Assembly: GCA_903828025.1 (NCBI GenBank)
Contig: CAIKKO010000148.1
Location: 1 to 31,522 of the forward strand
Length of the DNA: 31,522 nucleotides
Source of the DNA: an uncultured Sphingomonadales bacterium
GTDB lineage: Bacteria > Pseudomonadota > Alphaproteobacteria > Sphingomonadales > Sphingomonadaceae
Direction: 5' to 3'
Shown: one piece after another, positions 7,893 through 15,820 of the stretch
Numbering within the stretch: the stretch's first letter is position 1
Layout of the letters: each line of letters starts with the position of its first letter
Position numbers and translations under genes: made by a program
The notes under the pieces: model-generated
Database searches by the model: none
Told to the model about the DNA's origin: nothing
The model's input: the letters and a program-made list of their open reading frames with translations, nothing else

Positions 7893-9422
7893 GTGCCCGC
7901 AGCGCCCGATCCCACCGTTTATCCGCTCGACCATCTCCCCTTGCGGGGGCGCGGCGATGCACCGGCGCTGGTCTTGCGGACCCACACGCTTAGCTATGAG
8001 GCGTTAAATCGGCGTATAGGGCAATTGGCGGCGTGGTTGCGGGACCGGGTGGGCGAGCCGGGCGCGCGGGTGGCGACATGGCTGCCCAAGAATGAAACTG
8101 CCTGCCTGATGCCGCTGGCGGCGGTGCGGGCGGGGCTGGTGCACGTGCCGGTCAATCCGCTGCTGAAGCGGGCGCAGGTTGCGCATATTCTGGCTGATAG
8201 CGGCGCGCGGCTGCTGATTGCGAACGAAGCGAGGTTAACCTCGCTGGATCAGCAAGATGCCGCGCAAGACATTCTGTTCGTCGAGGAATATCTTTGGGAT
8301 AGCTGCGAGCGGCATAATCCGCTCCCGCCATCGAGCGGAGCTCCGGACGACTTGGCCGCAATCCTTTATACCAGCGGCTCGACCGGGCGGCCCAAAGGGG
8401 TGATGCTCAGCCACGCCAATCTGTGGCTGGGCGCAGTGAGTGTGGCACATTACTTGGGCGTGAGCGCAGACGACCGGGTGCTGGGGGTGCTGCCGCTGGC
8501 GTTCGATTATGGGCAGAACCAGCTGCTTTCGACGTGGTATGCGGGGGGCGCGGTGGTGCCGCTCGATTACCTTAGGGCGCGCGATGTGGTGAAAGCGGTC
8601 GAGCGGCATGATGTCACCACGATTGCCGCCGTACCGCCGCTGTGGCTGCAACTGGCCGAACTGGACTGGCCTGAGGGGACGGCAGCGCGTCTCAAGCGCC
8701 TGACCAACAGCGGCGGCGCGCTGACTGAGCCGCTGGTGCGGGCGCTGCGATCCCGGTTCCCAGAGGCGCGCCTGTTTCCGATGTACGGGCTGACCGAGGC
8801 CTTTCGCTCGACTTATCTCGATCCGGCGCTGGTCGATACGCACCCGACTTCGATGGGCCGGGCGATCCCGTTCGCCGAAGTCATGGTGGTCACCGACGAC
8901 GGGCGCGAGGCTGCGCGGGACGAGGAGGGCGAGCTGGTCCATGCCGGGCCGCTGGTGGCAGGGGGCTATTGGCAGGACGCCGCACGCACCGCCGAGCGGT
9001 TTAGGCCTGCGCCCGCGTTCTCGAAGCTGGGCGGCATGGCGGTGTGGTCGGGCGACCGGGTGCGGCGCGATGCCGAGGGGCTGCTGCACTTTGCCGGGCG
9101 GCGCGATGCCATGATCAAGACCAGCGGCAACCGGGTGAGCCCGCAGGAGATCGAGGACGCGGCGCTTGCCACCGGGCTGGTGGCCGAGGCGGTGGCGCTA
9201 GGGCTGCCCGATCCGGCGCTGGGGCAGGCGATTCATCTGGTGGTGCGCGCGAAGGGGCTGGCGGTTGAGGCGGATTTGCTGGCTGCATTGGCGCAGGCGC
9301 TGCCGAACTTCATGGTCCCGCGCAGGGTCCATTGGCGCGAGGCCATGCCGCTCAGCCCCAATGGTAAACTGGATCGCGCGGGTCTTTACCAGGAATTATC
9401 GGGGGCTGTGCCACAGGGCTGA
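7893..9422 (+). CDS. Acyl-CoA/acyl-ACP ligase (AMP-forming), exosortase A system-associated
   Basis: This 509-residue adenylate-forming enzyme activates a carboxylic acid with ATP and loads it onto a thiol (CoA or, in this setting, probably the ACP encoded next door). Class motifs are in order: YTSGSTGRPKGV (159-170, ATP-binding A3), FPMYGLTEAF (A5), WSGDRVRRDAEGLLHFAGR (A7), then KTSGNRVSPQEIE (A8) and the catalytic Lys492 in SPNGKLDR (A10). It starts with GTG 12 bp after GAGAG. The divergent GNAT gene starts only 34 bp away. The next gene begins 3 nt after its stop, so the two are certainly co-transcribed. The acid substrate is unknown. Confidence 0.92.
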   Translation: MPAAPDPTVYPLDHLPLRGRGDAPALVLRTHTLSYEALNRRIGQLAAWLRDRVGEPGARVATWLPKNETACLMPLAAVRAGLVHVPVNPLLKRAQVAHILADSGARLLIANEARLTSLDQQDAAQDILFVEEYLWDSCERHNPLPPSSGAPDDLAAILYTSGSTGRPKGVMLSHANLWLGAVSVAHYLGVSADDRVLGVLPLAFDYGQNQLLSTWYAGGAVVPLDYLRARDVVKAVERHDVTTIAAVPPLWLQLAELDWPEGTAARLKRLTNSGGALTEPLVRALRSRFPEARLFPMYGLTEAFRSTYLDPALVDTHPTSMGRAIPFAEVMVVTDDGREAARDEEGELVHAGPLVAGGYWQDAARTAERFRPAPAFSKLGGMAVWSGDRVRRDAEGLLHFAGRRDAMIKTSGNRVSPQEIEDAALATGLVAEAVALGLPDPALGQAIHLVVRAKGLAVEADLLAALAQALPNFMVPRRVHWREAMPLSPNGKLDRAGLYQELSGAVPQG

Positions 9423-9425
9423 GCC

Positions 9426-10661
9426 ATGAAGCCGCTTGGCCCCATTCCCCCCGGATTTACCGCGATTGACGGCGAACTCGCGATTGCGGGGCGCAAGGCG
9501 TCTGAGCTGGTGGTCGAGGCGGGCACGCCGCTGTTTGTGTATGATGCGGGGCTGATCACCGCCCGTGTTGCGGCTTTGCGCGCGGCGCTGCCGGAGCGGT
9601 TGGGCCTGCACTATGCGGTGAAGGCCAATCCGTTCGCGCCGTTGCTGCGGCACATGGCGGGGCTGGTCGACGGGTTCGATATTGCTTCGGGCGGCGAACT
9701 GGCGATGGTCGTCGCGGCGGGGCTCGATCCGGCGCGGATCAGCTTTGCCGGGCCGGGCAAGCGCGACGACGAACTGGAAGCCGCGATCATGCGCGGGGTG
9801 ACGCTCAATCTCGAATCCGCGCGCGAGGCGGAACGCGCTTTGGCGGTGGGTGAGCGGCTGGGGCGCGCGCCGCGCCTTGCCATCCGGGTCAATCCCGATT
9901 TCGATCTCAAGGGATCGGGCATGAAGATGGGTGGGGGCGCCAAGCCGTTTGGCGTGGACGCAGCGCTGGTGCCCGCATTGGCGCGGCGGCTGATCGCGGC
10001 GGGCTGCGAATGGCGCGGTCTGCACATCTACGCCGGGAGCCAGACACTCGATGCGGCGGCGATTGCTGAAACGCAGGCCGCGACTATTGCGCTTGCGGCC
10101 CGGCTGGCGGAGGACAGCGGCGCGGCGCTGCCCGCCTGCAACCTTGGCGGCGGGTTCGGTATTCCCTATTTCCCCGGCGATAGGCCGCTGGATCTCGCTG
10201 CGGTGGGCAGGGCGCTGGAGGCACAGTTTGCAGCGCTGCCCGCCGTACTTGGCGAAACCGCGTTCTGCATCGAGCTTGGCCGCTATCTCGTGGGCGAGGC
10301 CGGGGTCTATCTCACGCGCATTGTCGACCGCAAGGACAGCCACGGCGAAGTGTTCCTCGTCACCGATGGCGGATTGCATCATCAGCTGGCGGCCAGCGGC
10401 AATTTCGGCACCGTGGTGCGGCGCAATTACCCCAGCGCCATCGCCACGCGCTTCGGCGCTCCGGTGGAGGAGGAGGCCAGCGTGGTGGGCTGCCTGTGCA
10501 CCCCGCTCGACCGGTTGGCGGACAAAGCCGGGTTCCCGCGCGCCGATGAAGGCGACCTTGTCGCGGTGTTCTGCGCCGGGGCCTACGGGGCCAGCGCCAG
10601 CCCGGCGCAGTTCCTCGGCCACGGCCCGGCGGCTGAACGACTGGTGAACGCAAACTCCTGA
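9426..10661 (+). CDS. PLP-dependent decarboxylase (fold type III), exosortase A system-associated
   Basis: This 411-residue protein belongs to the alanine-racemase/ornithine-diaminopimelate decarboxylase fold. The PLP Schiff-base lysine is Lys66 in LHYAVKANPF. Other blocks are FDIASGGELAMV, the phosphate-binding NLGGGFGIPYF, ELGRYLVGEAGVYLTRI and the C-terminal CTPLDRLADKAGFP and AGAYGASAS, where the Cys and Tyr complete the dimer-interface active site. The family is a recurrent partner of exosortase A and its natural substrate is not established. It could supply an amine for the neighbouring acyltransferase (inference). It starts 3 nt after the ligase stop and ends before a 201-bp regulatory gap. 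Confidence 0.92.
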   Translation: MKPLGPIPPGFTAIDGELAIAGRKASELVVEAGTPLFVYDAGLITARVAALRAALPERLGLHYAVKANPFAPLLRHMAGLVDGFDIASGGELAMVVAAGLDPARISFAGPGKRDDELEAAIMRGVTLNLESAREAERALAVGERLGRAPRLAIRVNPDFDLKGSGMKMGGGAKPFGVDAALVPALARRLIAAGCEWRGLHIYAGSQTLDAAAIAETQAATIALAARLAEDSGAALPACNLGGGFGIPYFPGDRPLDLAAVGRALEAQFAALPAVLGETAFCIELGRYLVGEAGVYLTRIVDRKDSHGEVFLVTDGGLHHQLAASGNFGTVVRRNYPSAIATRFGAPVEEEASVVGCLCTPLDRLADKAGFPRADEGDLVAVFCAGAYGASASPAQFLGHGPAAERLVNANS

Positions 10662-10692
10662 TTTTCGGTCATTAACCTGTTGAGTGGTAGCC

Positions 10693-10824
10693 GTCCCTTT
10701 TCGGGACTGAGCGGGAATCGCGCTTGCTGGAGCTCCGCATAGGCGATCAGGACTAACGGTATCTTCACCCTTTTTGGCGATAGCCCGGAAACAAGGGTTC
10801 TTCCGTTCCGTCCCGCAAAGGGAC
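10693..10824 (+). repeat. Two matching mini-hairpins upstream of the export operon
   Basis: The gap between the decarboxylase and the wza-like gene contains two copies of CCGTCCC-N5-GGGACTG, with stems at 10693-10707 (loop TTTTC) and 10810-10824 (loop GCAAA). The arms and flanks are identical while the loops differ. Neither is followed by a T-run, so they are not typical terminators. They could be operator half-sites or stabilising RNA hairpins in the 5' leader of the export operon. Confidence 0.45.
10713..10728 (+). promoter_or_regulatory. Candidate sigma-54-type promoter for the exopolysaccharide export operon
   Basis: The sequence GGGAATCGCGCTTGCT has GG and GC exactly 10 nt apart, plus the TTGCT of the -12 element. 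The -24 element is only a partial match to TGGCAC. It lies about 135 bp upstream of the first gene of the rightward export operon. Exosortase A systems are commonly controlled by the PrsK/PrsR two-component pair, and PrsR is an NtrC-type activator expected to act with sigma-54, which is why the match is worth recording. No prsK or prsR gene is in the window. Confidence 0.3.
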
Positions 10825-10862
10825 TGCCGGGAGTGCCCCCGAAGCGCGCAAAAGGACTCTCG

Positions 10863-11510
10863 ATGCCCAACTACCCGCGTCTCACCCGTTTGCTGGCCAC
10901 TTCGGCCATGGTGAGCCTCATGCTCAGCGGCTGCGCGGGTTCGGGCGGCGGTGCGCAGCTTCCGCAGGCCTCGTTCGTGGCGCTGCAGGAAGGCCCGGGC
11001 GAGGAATACGTGATCGGTCCGCTCGACGATCTGACCATTTTCGTGTGGCGCAACCCTGAACTTGGCGCATCGGTGCAAGTGCGGCCCGACGGGCGCATCA
11101 CCACGCCGCTGATCACCGACATGCCCGCCGTGGGCAAGACCCCCTCGATGCTTGCCGAGGACATCAAGCTCCAGCTTTCGCAATATATCCAGGAGCCGAT
11201 CGTCTCGGTCATCGTCAACAAGTTTTCGGGCACGTTCAGCCAGCAGGTGCGCATCGTGGGCGCCACCGGCAAGCCCGCCTCGATCCCCTACCGCGCCAAC
11301 ATGACCCTGCTAGATGCGATGATCGCGGTCGGCGGGCTGTCGGAATACGCCGCAGGCAACAAGGCGCGGCTGGTGCGCTTCGACAAGCAGACCGGCAAGC
11401 AGAAGGAATACGGCGTGCACATCGGCGATCTGCTGCGCAAGGGCGATACCCGCGCCAATGTCATGCTGATGCCCGGCGATGTGATCATCATTCCGGAAAG
11501 CACGTTCTGA
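10863..11510 (+). CDS. XrtA-associated polysaccharide export lipoprotein (Wza/OPX-like)
   Basis: This 215-residue outer-membrane polysaccharide export protein has a lipoprotein signal with lipobox LSGC (Cys24) followed by a glycine-serine linker. The polysaccharide export (PES) domain runs from about 42 to 120 (EYVIGPLDDLTIFVWRNPEL and SVQVRPDGRITTPLI). An SLBB-like domain follows (VRIVGATGKPASIPYRANMT, then DAMIAVGGLSEYAAGNKARL), ending in VIIPESTF. It forms the periplasmic and outer-membrane exit channel with the Wzz-like protein. ATG 10863 is chosen because AAAGGA lies at 10851-10856 and the signal peptide begins there. It is the first gene of the long export operon; its stop overlaps a mini-ORF that leads into the Wzz-like gene. 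Confidence 0.93.
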   Translation: MPNYPRLTRLLATSAMVSLMLSGCAGSGGGAQLPQASFVALQEGPGEEYVIGPLDDLTIFVWRNPELGASVQVRPDGRITTPLITDMPAVGKTPSMLAEDIKLQLSQYIQEPIVSVIVNKFSGTFSQQVRIVGATGKPASIPYRANMTLLDAMIAVGGLSEYAAGNKARLVRFDKQTGKQKEYGVHIGDLLRKGDTRANVMLMPGDVIIIPESTF

Positions 11511-11554
11511 TGGCGCGGCGGCATTTGCAGGCCAGTGCGGAGCGCGCGGCATGA
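11510..11554 (+). CDS. 14-codon linking ORF between the Wza-like and Wzz-like genes (doubtful)
   Basis: An ATG at 11510 overlaps the Wza-like stop (TGATG). Its frame encodes MARRHLQASAERAA and ends in a TGA that overlaps the ATG of the Wzz-like gene (ATGA). It therefore spans the 40-nt gap exactly in frame at both ends. A ribosome finishing the Wza-like protein could pass through it to reach the Wzz-like start. There is no separate Shine-Dalgarno sequence for it beyond coupling, and the peptide has no recognisable function. It may be chance. Confidence 0.25.
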   Translation: MARRHLQASAERAA

Positions 11555-13068
11555 CCAGCATTTATGAAGAAGTGCGCATTGCGCTCTACGGCATCTGGAA
11601 CCGCCGCTGGCTTGCGCTGGCGGCGACCTGGCTGGTCTGCCTGCTCGGCTGGCTGGTCGTGGCCACGGTGCCCAACACCTACGAATCCAAGGCGCGCATT
11701 TTCGTCCAGATCGACGATGTCCTCTCGGACCAGATCGGTGTCGGCGGCGACCGCAAGCGCGATATCGAGCGCGTGCGCCAGACGCTGACCAGCTCGGTCA
11801 ATCTCGAGAAAGTCGTGCGCGCAACCCGGCTGGGCGACAAGGTGACCTCCGACAAGCAGATGGAAGGCGCGGTCGCGGGCCTTGCCAAGAACATCAAGGT
11901 CATAAGCCAGCAGGACAACCTGTTCGAGATCAGCGCGTTTTCGGGCCGCGGCGGCTATACCGATGCACAGAACGCCAAGCTGGCGCAGGACATCGTGCAG
12001 AAGATGATCGACATCTTCCGCGAGGAGAACCTGGCCGGCGGGCGCGGCGAGATGAGCGATACGCTGGCCTTCATGGACCAGCAGCTGGCTGATCGGCAGA
12101 AGGATCTCGAGGCGGCCGAGCAAAAGCGCCAGGCCTTCGAATCCAAGAACGCCGCGTTCATGCCCGGCACCGGCTCGCTCACCGGCAAGCTGGAGGGCGC
12201 ACGCTCCGAGCTGCGCGGGGTCGAATCCGATCTGCTGGCGGCGCAAAGCGCGGTCGCCTCGATCAACGGGCAGCTTTCGGGCACCCCGCCAACGATCACG
12301 CTGCCCGGCAGCCAGGGCGGCGCGCACGGTGCGCTGGCACAGGCGCAAGCCGATCTCGGCGCGATGCGCGCGCGCGGGCTAACCGACAGCCATCCCGACG
12401 TGATCGCGCTCAAGGCGCAGATCGTCAATCTGACCCGCTCGGCGGCAGGCGAGGGCGGCCATAGCGGCACGCCCAACCCGGCTTATGCCTCGCTGCAGTC
12501 GATCAAGGCCGACCGCGAGGCCAGCCTGATTGCGCTGCAATCGCGCAAATCCTCGCTGCAACAGGAAATCGCGCAGCTGACGGGGCAGCAGTACAACGAA
12601 CCGGGCGTCGCGGCCGAAGCCTCGCGCATCAACCGCGATTACGACGTGCTCAAGGAACAGTACGACAAGCTGCTGCGCGACCGTGAGCAGCTGCGTCTGC
12701 GCGGCCAGGTCGAGACCGAGCGCAATGCGGTCAAGTTCGAAGTGATCGATCCGCCGACAACCCCGCGCAGCCCCAGCGCGCCGGATCGGCCGATGCTTCT
12801 GGTTCTCGTGCTGATCGTGGGCGTGGGGGCGGGCTGCGGTCTGGCTTTTGCAGCCGGGCAGCTGCGCTCGTCCTACGCGACGACCGGCCAGCTCGAACGC
12901 GCGACCGGCATGCAGGTGATCGGTTCGGTCACGCTCACCATGACCCGCCGCGCACGCACCGAATACTGGCGCCATCTCAAGTGGTTCGCGGGCGGTGTCG
13001 CCAGTCTCGGGCTGGTGTTGGTGGTGCTGCTCGCCGTCGAATTCATGAAACGCGGCATGGTCGCCTGA
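11551..13068 (+). CDS. XrtA system polysaccharide chain-length determinant (Wzz/GumC-like)
   Basis: This 505-residue inner-membrane protein has an N-terminal transmembrane helix at about 19-40 just after the Wzz-type MTSIYEEVRIALYGIWNRRW, then PNTYESKARIFVQID of the Wzz fold. A long periplasmic coiled-coil section follows (about 170-390), with the PxxP-like motif PPTTPRSPSAPDRP before a second membrane segment near 410-433. A third hydrophobic segment lies near 478-497. It controls polymer length and works with the cytoplasmic tyrosine kinase encoded next and with the Wza-like channel. It is separated from the kinase gene by 16 nt. Confidence 0.93.
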   Translation: MTSIYEEVRIALYGIWNRRWLALAATWLVCLLGWLVVATVPNTYESKARIFVQIDDVLSDQIGVGGDRKRDIERVRQTLTSSVNLEKVVRATRLGDKVTSDKQMEGAVAGLAKNIKVISQQDNLFEISAFSGRGGYTDAQNAKLAQDIVQKMIDIFREENLAGGRGEMSDTLAFMDQQLADRQKDLEAAEQKRQAFESKNAAFMPGTGSLTGKLEGARSELRGVESDLLAAQSAVASINGQLSGTPPTITLPGSQGGAHGALAQAQADLGAMRARGLTDSHPDVIALKAQIVNLTRSAAGEGGHSGTPNPAYASLQSIKADREASLIALQSRKSSLQQEIAQLTGQQYNEPGVAAEASRINRDYDVLKEQYDKLLRDREQLRLRGQVETERNAVKFEVIDPPTTPRSPSAPDRPMLLVLVLIVGVGAGCGLAFAAGQLRSSYATTGQLERATGMQVIGSVTLTMTRRARTEYWRHLKWFAGGVASLGLVLVVLLAVEFMKRGMVA

Positions 13069-13084
13069 GGGAGCGCAAGAGATC

Positions 13085-14077
13085 ATGACCGAACAGAGCA
13101 AGATCCCCCTGCCGTCCGGCACGCCGACCACTCCCTCGCTGATCGAGCGGGCGGCGGGCACGTTCGATCTGCGCGGGTTCCAGACGCCGGTTGCACCCCG
13201 GATTCCCGCCGCGCCCGCCGCCACACCAGCACCTGCCCCTGCATCCGCTGGGGATGCCGCACCTGTCCCTGCGGCTCCGGCGCCGCGTCCGTCGGCGGCT
13301 CCGCTTGCGTTCGAAGGCATTCCCGCACGCCAGGCGTTCCGTGGCAGATTTCATCCGATTGATCGCCGTCAGCTGCGCGAGCAATGCCTGATCGAGCCCG
13401 AGGGGCCGGTCACCGAGCTGCTCGAGGAGTTCCGCATCGTCAAGCGGCACCTGCTGCTGGCCGCGGCGGAATCGCGCGCCGGACGCGGGGTCCGCCATGG
13501 CGAGCGCATTCTGGTCTGTTCCGCGCATCCGGGCGAGGGCAAGACGTTTTGCGCGGTCAACCTCGCGCTTTCGATGGCGGCGGAAAAGGACACCGAAGTC
13601 CTGCTCGTCGATGCCGATTTCGCCAAACCGAGTGTGCTTTCGGCGCTGGGTCTGCCTGGCGGTCCGGGGCTGATGGACGCGCTGGCCGACCCTGCTGTGG
13701 CGGTCGAGGATTGCATCATCGGTACCGACATCGCCGGGCTGTTCGTGCTGCCTGCGGGCAATTCGACCGGTTCGGACACCGAATACCTCGCCGCTGCGCA
13801 TACCCAGCAGGTGCTCGACCGGCTGACCTTTCAAGCGCCCAACCGGGTGGTCATCTTCGACAGCCCGCCGGTGCTGGCCGCGTCGCCCGCCTCGGAGCTT
13901 GCCCACCATGTCGGCCAGACCCTGATGGTGGTGCGCGCCGACCAGACCGGCGAAGCCGCGCTGCGCGATGCCGTGGGCATGCTCTCGGGCTGTGAAGACA
14001 TCAAGCTCCTGCTTAACTGCACCCGCTTCTCGCCGACCGGGCGGCGCTTCGGAACCTACTACGGGTACAAGGAATGA
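13085..14077 (+). CDS. XrtA-associated tyrosine autokinase (BY-kinase)
   Basis: This 330-residue cytoplasmic bacterial tyrosine kinase is the partner of the Wzz-like protein. An N-terminal Pro/Ala-rich linker (about 34-72) precedes the nucleotide-binding domain. The deviant Walker A is SAHPGEGKT (146-154), Walker A' is LLVDADFAKP (174-183) and Walker B is VVIFDSPPVLA. The C-terminus RFGTYYGYKE holds three tyrosines, fewer than the long tyrosine clusters of enteric Wzc-type kinases but suitable for autophosphorylation. It is expected to cycle phosphorylation to control polymer assembly. Its stop overlaps the start of the outer-membrane protein gene (ATGA). Confidence 0.93.
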   Translation: MTEQSKIPLPSGTPTTPSLIERAAGTFDLRGFQTPVAPRIPAAPAATPAPAPASAGDAAPVPAAPAPRPSAAPLAFEGIPARQAFRGRFHPIDRRQLREQCLIEPEGPVTELLEEFRIVKRHLLLAAAESRAGRGVRHGERILVCSAHPGEGKTFCAVNLALSMAAEKDTEVLLVDADFAKPSVLSALGLPGGPGLMDALADPAVAVEDCIIGTDIAGLFVLPAGNSTGSDTEYLAAAHTQQVLDRLTFQAPNRVVIFDSPPVLAASPASELAHHVGQTLMVVRADQTGEAALRDAVGMLSGCEDIKLLLNCTRFSPTGRRFGTYYGYKE

Positions 14078-15807
14078 CCATGTCCCGCATCACGACATCT
14101 CTTTCGATTGCTGCAGGCGCGTTCGCGCTCGCGCTTGTGGCGGGCGAGGCCCGTGCGCAATCAATGCCCTACGGCGATCCGGGGGACAGCGATGCCCCCT
14201 CGGCGAGCGATGGCGGCGGTTCTGCTGGTTCCTCGGGGCGCGGCGGGCACAGCCTCGGCACCTCGAGCGGAGCCGGGCATACCCGGTTTCAGCCCTATAT
14301 CGAACTCAACCAGAGCGTGCTTGCCCGGCTCGAACCGACCCACGAGGTGCTGACCTACAGCAGCGTGGCCGCAGGCGTGGACATGTCGCTTGTCGGGCAG
14401 CGGACCGAAGGCGCAGTTTCGGTGCGCTACGAGCGCCGCTTTTCCGAATCGGGCAATTTCGCCAGCAGCGATACGGTCTCGGGCCTCGCCCGGGTGCGCC
14501 ACGACCTCATCCCGCGCGAACTGACGATCGAGGCAGGCGGCCTGGCCACGCGCACGCATTACGAAGCGAGCGGGGCTTCGAGCCTCGGTTCGATCGCCAC
14601 CGGCGACCGCGTGGCGCAAGTCTATTCGCTCTATGCTGGCCCCGCGCTCTCGACCCACGTGGGCGAAGTGGCGGTGAAAAGCTCCTATCTCGTCGGCTAC
14701 ACCAAAGTGAACACCCCGCGCCTGACGGTGCCGGGGGCTCCTTCGGCGCAGGGCGACATTTTCAACCACTCGGTCGCGCAGGCCGCGCAACTCTCGGCAG
14801 GGATCGCCCCGGGCACGGTGTTGCCGATTGGCGTGACCGCGAGTGCCGGCTTCAGTCAGGAAGACGTCGCCAACCTCGACCAGCGTGTGCGCGAGCTGCG
14901 CGGCGGGGTGCAAGTGACCGTGCCGGTGAATTCCGAAGTCGCGCTGATCGGCGATGCCGGGTACCAGAATGTGAAAGTCTCCTCGCGCGATGCCGTGCGC
15001 GGGCCCGGCGGCGTGCCGGTCATCGGCAGCGACGGCCGTTACGTGACGGACAAGAGCCAGCCGCGCAAAATCGCTTATGATGTCATCGGCTTCACCTGGG
15101 ATGTCGGCGTGATGTGGAAGCCGAGCCGCCGCACCTCGCTCAGCGCCTTTGTCGGCCACCGCTATGACAGCATGACCTATTACGGTTCGCTGTCTTATGC
15201 GCCAAACGCACGCAGCTCGCTCAATATCAACGTGTACGATGGCATCGCCGGTTTCGGTTCGACCGTGGGCGATGCGGTGCGCAGCCTGCCCACCGATTTT
15301 ACCGCCGAGCGCAATCCGTTCAGCGGCGATATCTCGGGCTGCGCATCGGGCGCGAAGAGCAGCGGCTGTGTCAACGGTGCGCTGGGTTCGCTCTCCTCGG
15401 CCTCGTTCCGCAGCAGGGGCGTGACGGCAGCCTACAGCCGCAACGCCGGGAAACTGCGGCTGGGCGTGGGCGCGGGCTATTCGCGCCGCACGTTCATCGG
15501 CGCGCGCGGCACGGTGCTGGAAAGCGCCAATGGCCGTTCGGACGAGACCTACTACGTGAACGCGGGGCTGGGCGGGCCGCTCGACCGGCTCTCGGGCTTC
15601 ACCGTCGCGATCTACGACACCTGGTTCAAATCGGGCACGTCGCCGCTCGCCGACGTCAACACGGCGGGCATCACCGCCGGGGTTTCGCGTCAGTTCACCA
15701 ACCGGCTGATCGGCGGCGCGTCGGTCGGGCTCGATTCGATCAACCGCAAGGTGGTCGAGGACGAGCTCGTCGCGACCGGCCAGCTCAGCCTGCGCTACAA
15801 TTTCTAA
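14074..15807 (+). CDS. XrtA-associated outer-membrane beta-barrel protein (TIGR03016-type)
   Basis: This 577-residue secreted protein has a signal peptide (SIAAGAFALALVAGEARA, then QS). A low-complexity Gly/Ser linker comes next (about 35-65), then RFQPYIELNQSVLARLEPTH, the start of a large barrel rich in alternating strands. It ends in SLRYNF with the terminal phenylalanine typical of BAM substrates. Position and length fit the family of PEP-CTERM/exosortase-associated outer-membrane proteins. The role may be an export pore or modification platform for the polysaccharide (inference). An alternative start at 14080 would remove two residues. The ATPase gene follows after 13 nt. Confidence 0.88.
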   Translation: MTMSRITTSLSIAAGAFALALVAGEARAQSMPYGDPGDSDAPSASDGGGSAGSSGRGGHSLGTSSGAGHTRFQPYIELNQSVLARLEPTHEVLTYSSVAAGVDMSLVGQRTEGAVSVRYERRFSESGNFASSDTVSGLARVRHDLIPRELTIEAGGLATRTHYEASGASSLGSIATGDRVAQVYSLYAGPALSTHVGEVAVKSSYLVGYTKVNTPRLTVPGAPSAQGDIFNHSVAQAAQLSAGIAPGTVLPIGVTASAGFSQEDVANLDQRVRELRGGVQVTVPVNSEVALIGDAGYQNVKVSSRDAVRGPGGVPVIGSDGRYVTDKSQPRKIAYDVIGFTWDVGVMWKPSRRTSLSAFVGHRYDSMTYYGSLSYAPNARSSLNINVYDGIAGFGSTVGDAVRSLPTDFTAERNPFSGDISGCASGAKSSGCVNGALGSLSSASFRSRGVTAAYSRNAGKLRLGVGAGYSRRTFIGARGTVLESANGRSDETYYVNAGLGGPLDRLSGFTVAIYDTWFKSGTSPLADVNTAGITAGVSRQFTNRLIGGASVGLDSINRKVVEDELVATGQLSLRYNF

Positions 15808-15820
15808 AGGGTACCCCGCG

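Noticed and set aside
9396..11183. A 595-codon open frame antisense to the decarboxylase and wza-like genes.
   Set aside because: It lies opposite two well-supported genes, is rich in Arg/His/Gln typical of antisense frames in GC-rich DNA and has no conserved motif.
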